From Bacteroidales bacterium UBA5515 (lineage in GTDB: Bacteria > Bacteroidota > Bacteroidia > Bacteroidales > P3), in NCBI GenBank assembly GCA_002423895.1, contig DIOL01000012.1, forward strand, positions 245,430 through 309,429: a stretch of 64,000 nt of DNA. Reading direction: 5' to 3'. Made by a program: the position numbers and the translations under genes. Positions 62,355-64,000 of the stretch are shown here, piece by piece. The notes beneath the pieces are model-generated. The model was not told where the DNA came from and made no database searches. It was given only the letters and a program-made list of their open reading frames with translations. How positions within the stretch are numbered: the stretch's first letter is position 1; every line of letters starts with the position of its first letter.

Positions 62355-64000
62355 TTATTCATTAATAACTGGTACTTCAAAAATCATTGGAACATTTGAT
62401 TTTAGTGCTTTGCCTGCGATGATCGCTTGTCTAAACTTTAAGTTTGACAACATGTTTGCAATACTTTGTCCAAAATAATTAGAAAGAAAGTCGCTACTCG
62501 TTTTGTCAAACTCTTGGAATGAAATAATTGTATTACATTGTGTTAAAACTGTTTTTGACACATTTGCAGTGCGTTGAGCTATAACCAATAATCCAATATC
62601 ATACTTCCTGCCTTGCAAAGCTATCTGGGCAATACTATTTAAAAGTGATTGAGAAGATTTGTCAGCAATACCAACAAAGTTCCATTCAGGGATTATTGTA
62701 TGTGCCTCTTCTAAGACAATACATACTTTATGACCAAAGCATTTATCTTCTTTCGCAATTGCAAATAATGTTTTAAAAAGCTGCCTTGTGTATTCCAATA
62801 TACTTGATGTGTTAGAAACATCAGGTAATTCAAATATACAAATTCTTGAATCTTTTGATTTGAGAAAATTATCGAGCGATTCTTTTAGTGTATTACGAAT
62901 AAATTCATCAGCCTTTTTAAGTTTTTCTTTGTCTTGTTGATTGCCAAATTTATCCAATTCATTGGATATCCATTCAAATGTTTTATACAACTCTGCTTCT
63001 TTTATATCATCCAACATTTTTACAGGTTTTAAATCTGTAAATTTTTCCTTATATTCGCCTGTAAAATCAATGCAAATAACTTTAATTACATCATCTTTTA
63101 AATATTCTCGTATTAAATTTCTCGAAAATACTGATTTTCCTGTACCTGTAATCCCAATTATTGCTGTATGATGGGTTAATGCTAAATTCTTATTGATTAT
63201 AACTGGAAAGTTTGTATTTGGTATTTGCCCAATTATTAATTCATTATCTAAGATTTCAACTTCTTTAATTTTTGATGAAATATATACTGGCGAATTGATT
63301 TCAGGTACCCATCCATATGGTTCAAATTTAACATTTTCATTATCCCACATTCCAAGTTGAATTGCTTCCCCAAAAATTAATCCTGTTTCATTTTTATTTT
63401 CTAATTGTTCAATCTTTGTAATCCCATTTATTATTTGGTAGAATACTGAAAGCTTATTTGAACCAATTTTAACTTCTAATAATTGTCCTTCTTGAATTAG
63501 ATTTTTTGAATTATAAATAAATCTAATTTTATCTATTGTAGAATTTTCTGTAACAATACCGATGAAAGAATTCAAATATTTGTTATCTGGCACATCCTCT
63601 ATTTTGTATACAATATCATCTGTATAATTATTGTATGCTTTTTTGTTTTCAAAAATATGATCAATCTCGTTTGTAGTTAAAACTTTTATCCACTGCTGTT
63701 CGTTGAGTAAATATGTATCTAAAATTAATCCCTTTCTAATTTTACGTTTCTCATCGATAGAATATATAAACTCTACATAATCGAATATTTTTATTGTTTC
63801 TTTTCTTTCGGGTATTAGCTTTACTAAGAAAGTATTTTTTGATTGAACTCCAAATATTGTACCTATTGCATTTTTATTTTTAATATTTTCTGTTTTTTCA
63901 AATAACTTACTTATAATAGTTGCAATTGTAGGAATACTGAAAATCATAAATATTGCCCAATAAAGTAATAAAGCGTTAAATCCATCACTTGAAACTCCAA
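62355..64000 (-). CDS. HerA/DUF87-like ATPase with membrane anchor, 5' end beyond window
   Basis: The frame has an ATG at 63947 (530 residues) but stays open to base 64000, and the codons before that ATG together with the first ones after it encode a continuous hydrophobic helix (ALLLYWAIFMIFSIP), so the true start is probably outside the window. Residues 20-250 (from the ATG) are a HAS-barrel-like beta region. The ATPase core has Walker A GITGTGKSVFSRN (about 264-276), Walker B VCIVLEEAHTIIPEWN (about 407-422) and a QIALQGRKYDIGLLVIAQR segment with an arginine finger. HerA proteins pump or unwind DNA with NurA in repair, or act with SIR2, DUF4297 or other nucleases in phage defence. The partner gene, if any, is upstream outside the window. 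Confidence 0.82.
   Translation of the reverse strand, partial: GVSSDGFNALLLYWAIFMIFSIPTIATIISKLFEKTENIKNKNAIGTIFGVQSKNTFLVKLIPERKETIKIFDYVEFIYSIDEKRKIRKGLILDTYLLNEQQWIKVLTTNEIDHIFENKKAYNNYTDDIVYKIEDVPDNKYLNSFIGIVTENSTIDKIRFIYNSKNLIQEGQLLEVKIGSNKLSVFYQIINGITKIEQLENKNETGLIFGEAIQLGMWDNENVKFEPYGWVPEINSPVYISSKIKEVEILDNELIIGQIPNTNFPVIINKNLALTHHTAIIGITGTGKSVFSRNLIREYLKDDVIKVICIDFTGEYKEKFTDLKPVKMLDDIKEAELYKTFEWISNELDKFGNQQDKEKLKKADEFIRNTLKESLDNFLKSKDSRICIFELPDVSNTSSILEYTRQLFKTLFAIAKEDKCFGHKVCIVLEEAHTIIPEWNFVGIADKSSQSLLNSIAQIALQGRKYDIGLLVIAQRTANVSKTVLTQCNTIISFQEFDKTSSDFLSNYFGQSIANMLSNLKFRQAIIAGKALKSNVPMIFEVPVINE

Overview
The window is a strongly AT-rich stretch of a Bacteroidetes chromosome, most likely order Bacteroidales. 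The evidence is a Bacteroidales-type rnf operon, type IX secretion (T9SS) sorting domains of both type A and type B, FimA/Mfa-type fimbrial lipoproteins, Bacteroidetes histone-like HU paralogues, and repeated matches to the Bacteroidetes -7 promoter element TAnnTTTG. No rRNA, tRNA or CRISPR array was seen.

Layout. 1-7.3 kb: 3' end of rnfB, then rnfC, an unusual secreted-protein gene, rnfD, rnfG, rnfE, followed by a LutA-like Fe-S protein, a YhcC-type radical SAM protein and rlmN. 7.3-20.3 kb: a long leader and a three-gene surface operon made of a 3298-residue MBG/YDG repeat protein with a type-B T9SS domain, its PorP/SprF-like partner and an OmpA-family protein, closed by a strong terminator. 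20.3-25.7 kb: an array of palindromes, then a type V (FimA-like) pilus locus with a DUF3575 protein, two fimbrillin-like lipoproteins and a FimB/Mfa2-like anchor that sits behind a ten-unit heptamer repeat. 25.7-32.2 kb: a 2153-residue GLUG-repeat T9SS protein. 32.3-37.3 kb: ispG (short form), an exported non-specific nuclease and a two-domain FAD/Fe-S oxidoreductase. 37.4-45.7 kb: accessory genes interleaved with cell-envelope genes: a Shedu (DUF4263) nuclease, a WbpM/PglF-like dehydratase plus acyltransferase, a two-gene DUF488 cassette behind a perfect 18-bp palindrome, an HU paralogue and an HNH nuclease. 45.7-46.3 kb is a scar of broken genes.

46.3-52.4 kb (minus strand) is a tightly packed lipid/glycolipid operon: TetR regulator, FabZ, WecA/MraY-like phosphosugar transferase, an atypical CDP-alcohol phosphatidyltransferase, two PlsC-like acyltransferases, a patatin and a GT2 glycosyltransferase. 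It looks like a dedicated pathway for an undescribed membrane lipid and is one of the two best candidates for a new system; the other is the DUF488 pair. 52.4-54.5 kb holds a small inverted-repeat element, rsgA and a methyltransferase. 54.8-60 kb carries lipoproteins and an M6 metalloprotease with a T9SS type-A domain, with a segmental duplication and a decayed paralogue. 60-64 kb has the second HU paralogue, an HNH_5 protein and a membrane-anchored HerA-like ATPase whose gene runs off the window edge.

Protein families were recognised by motif and memory, without database searches. Functions of the DUF488 partner, the lipid operon product and the small lipoproteins are inference.
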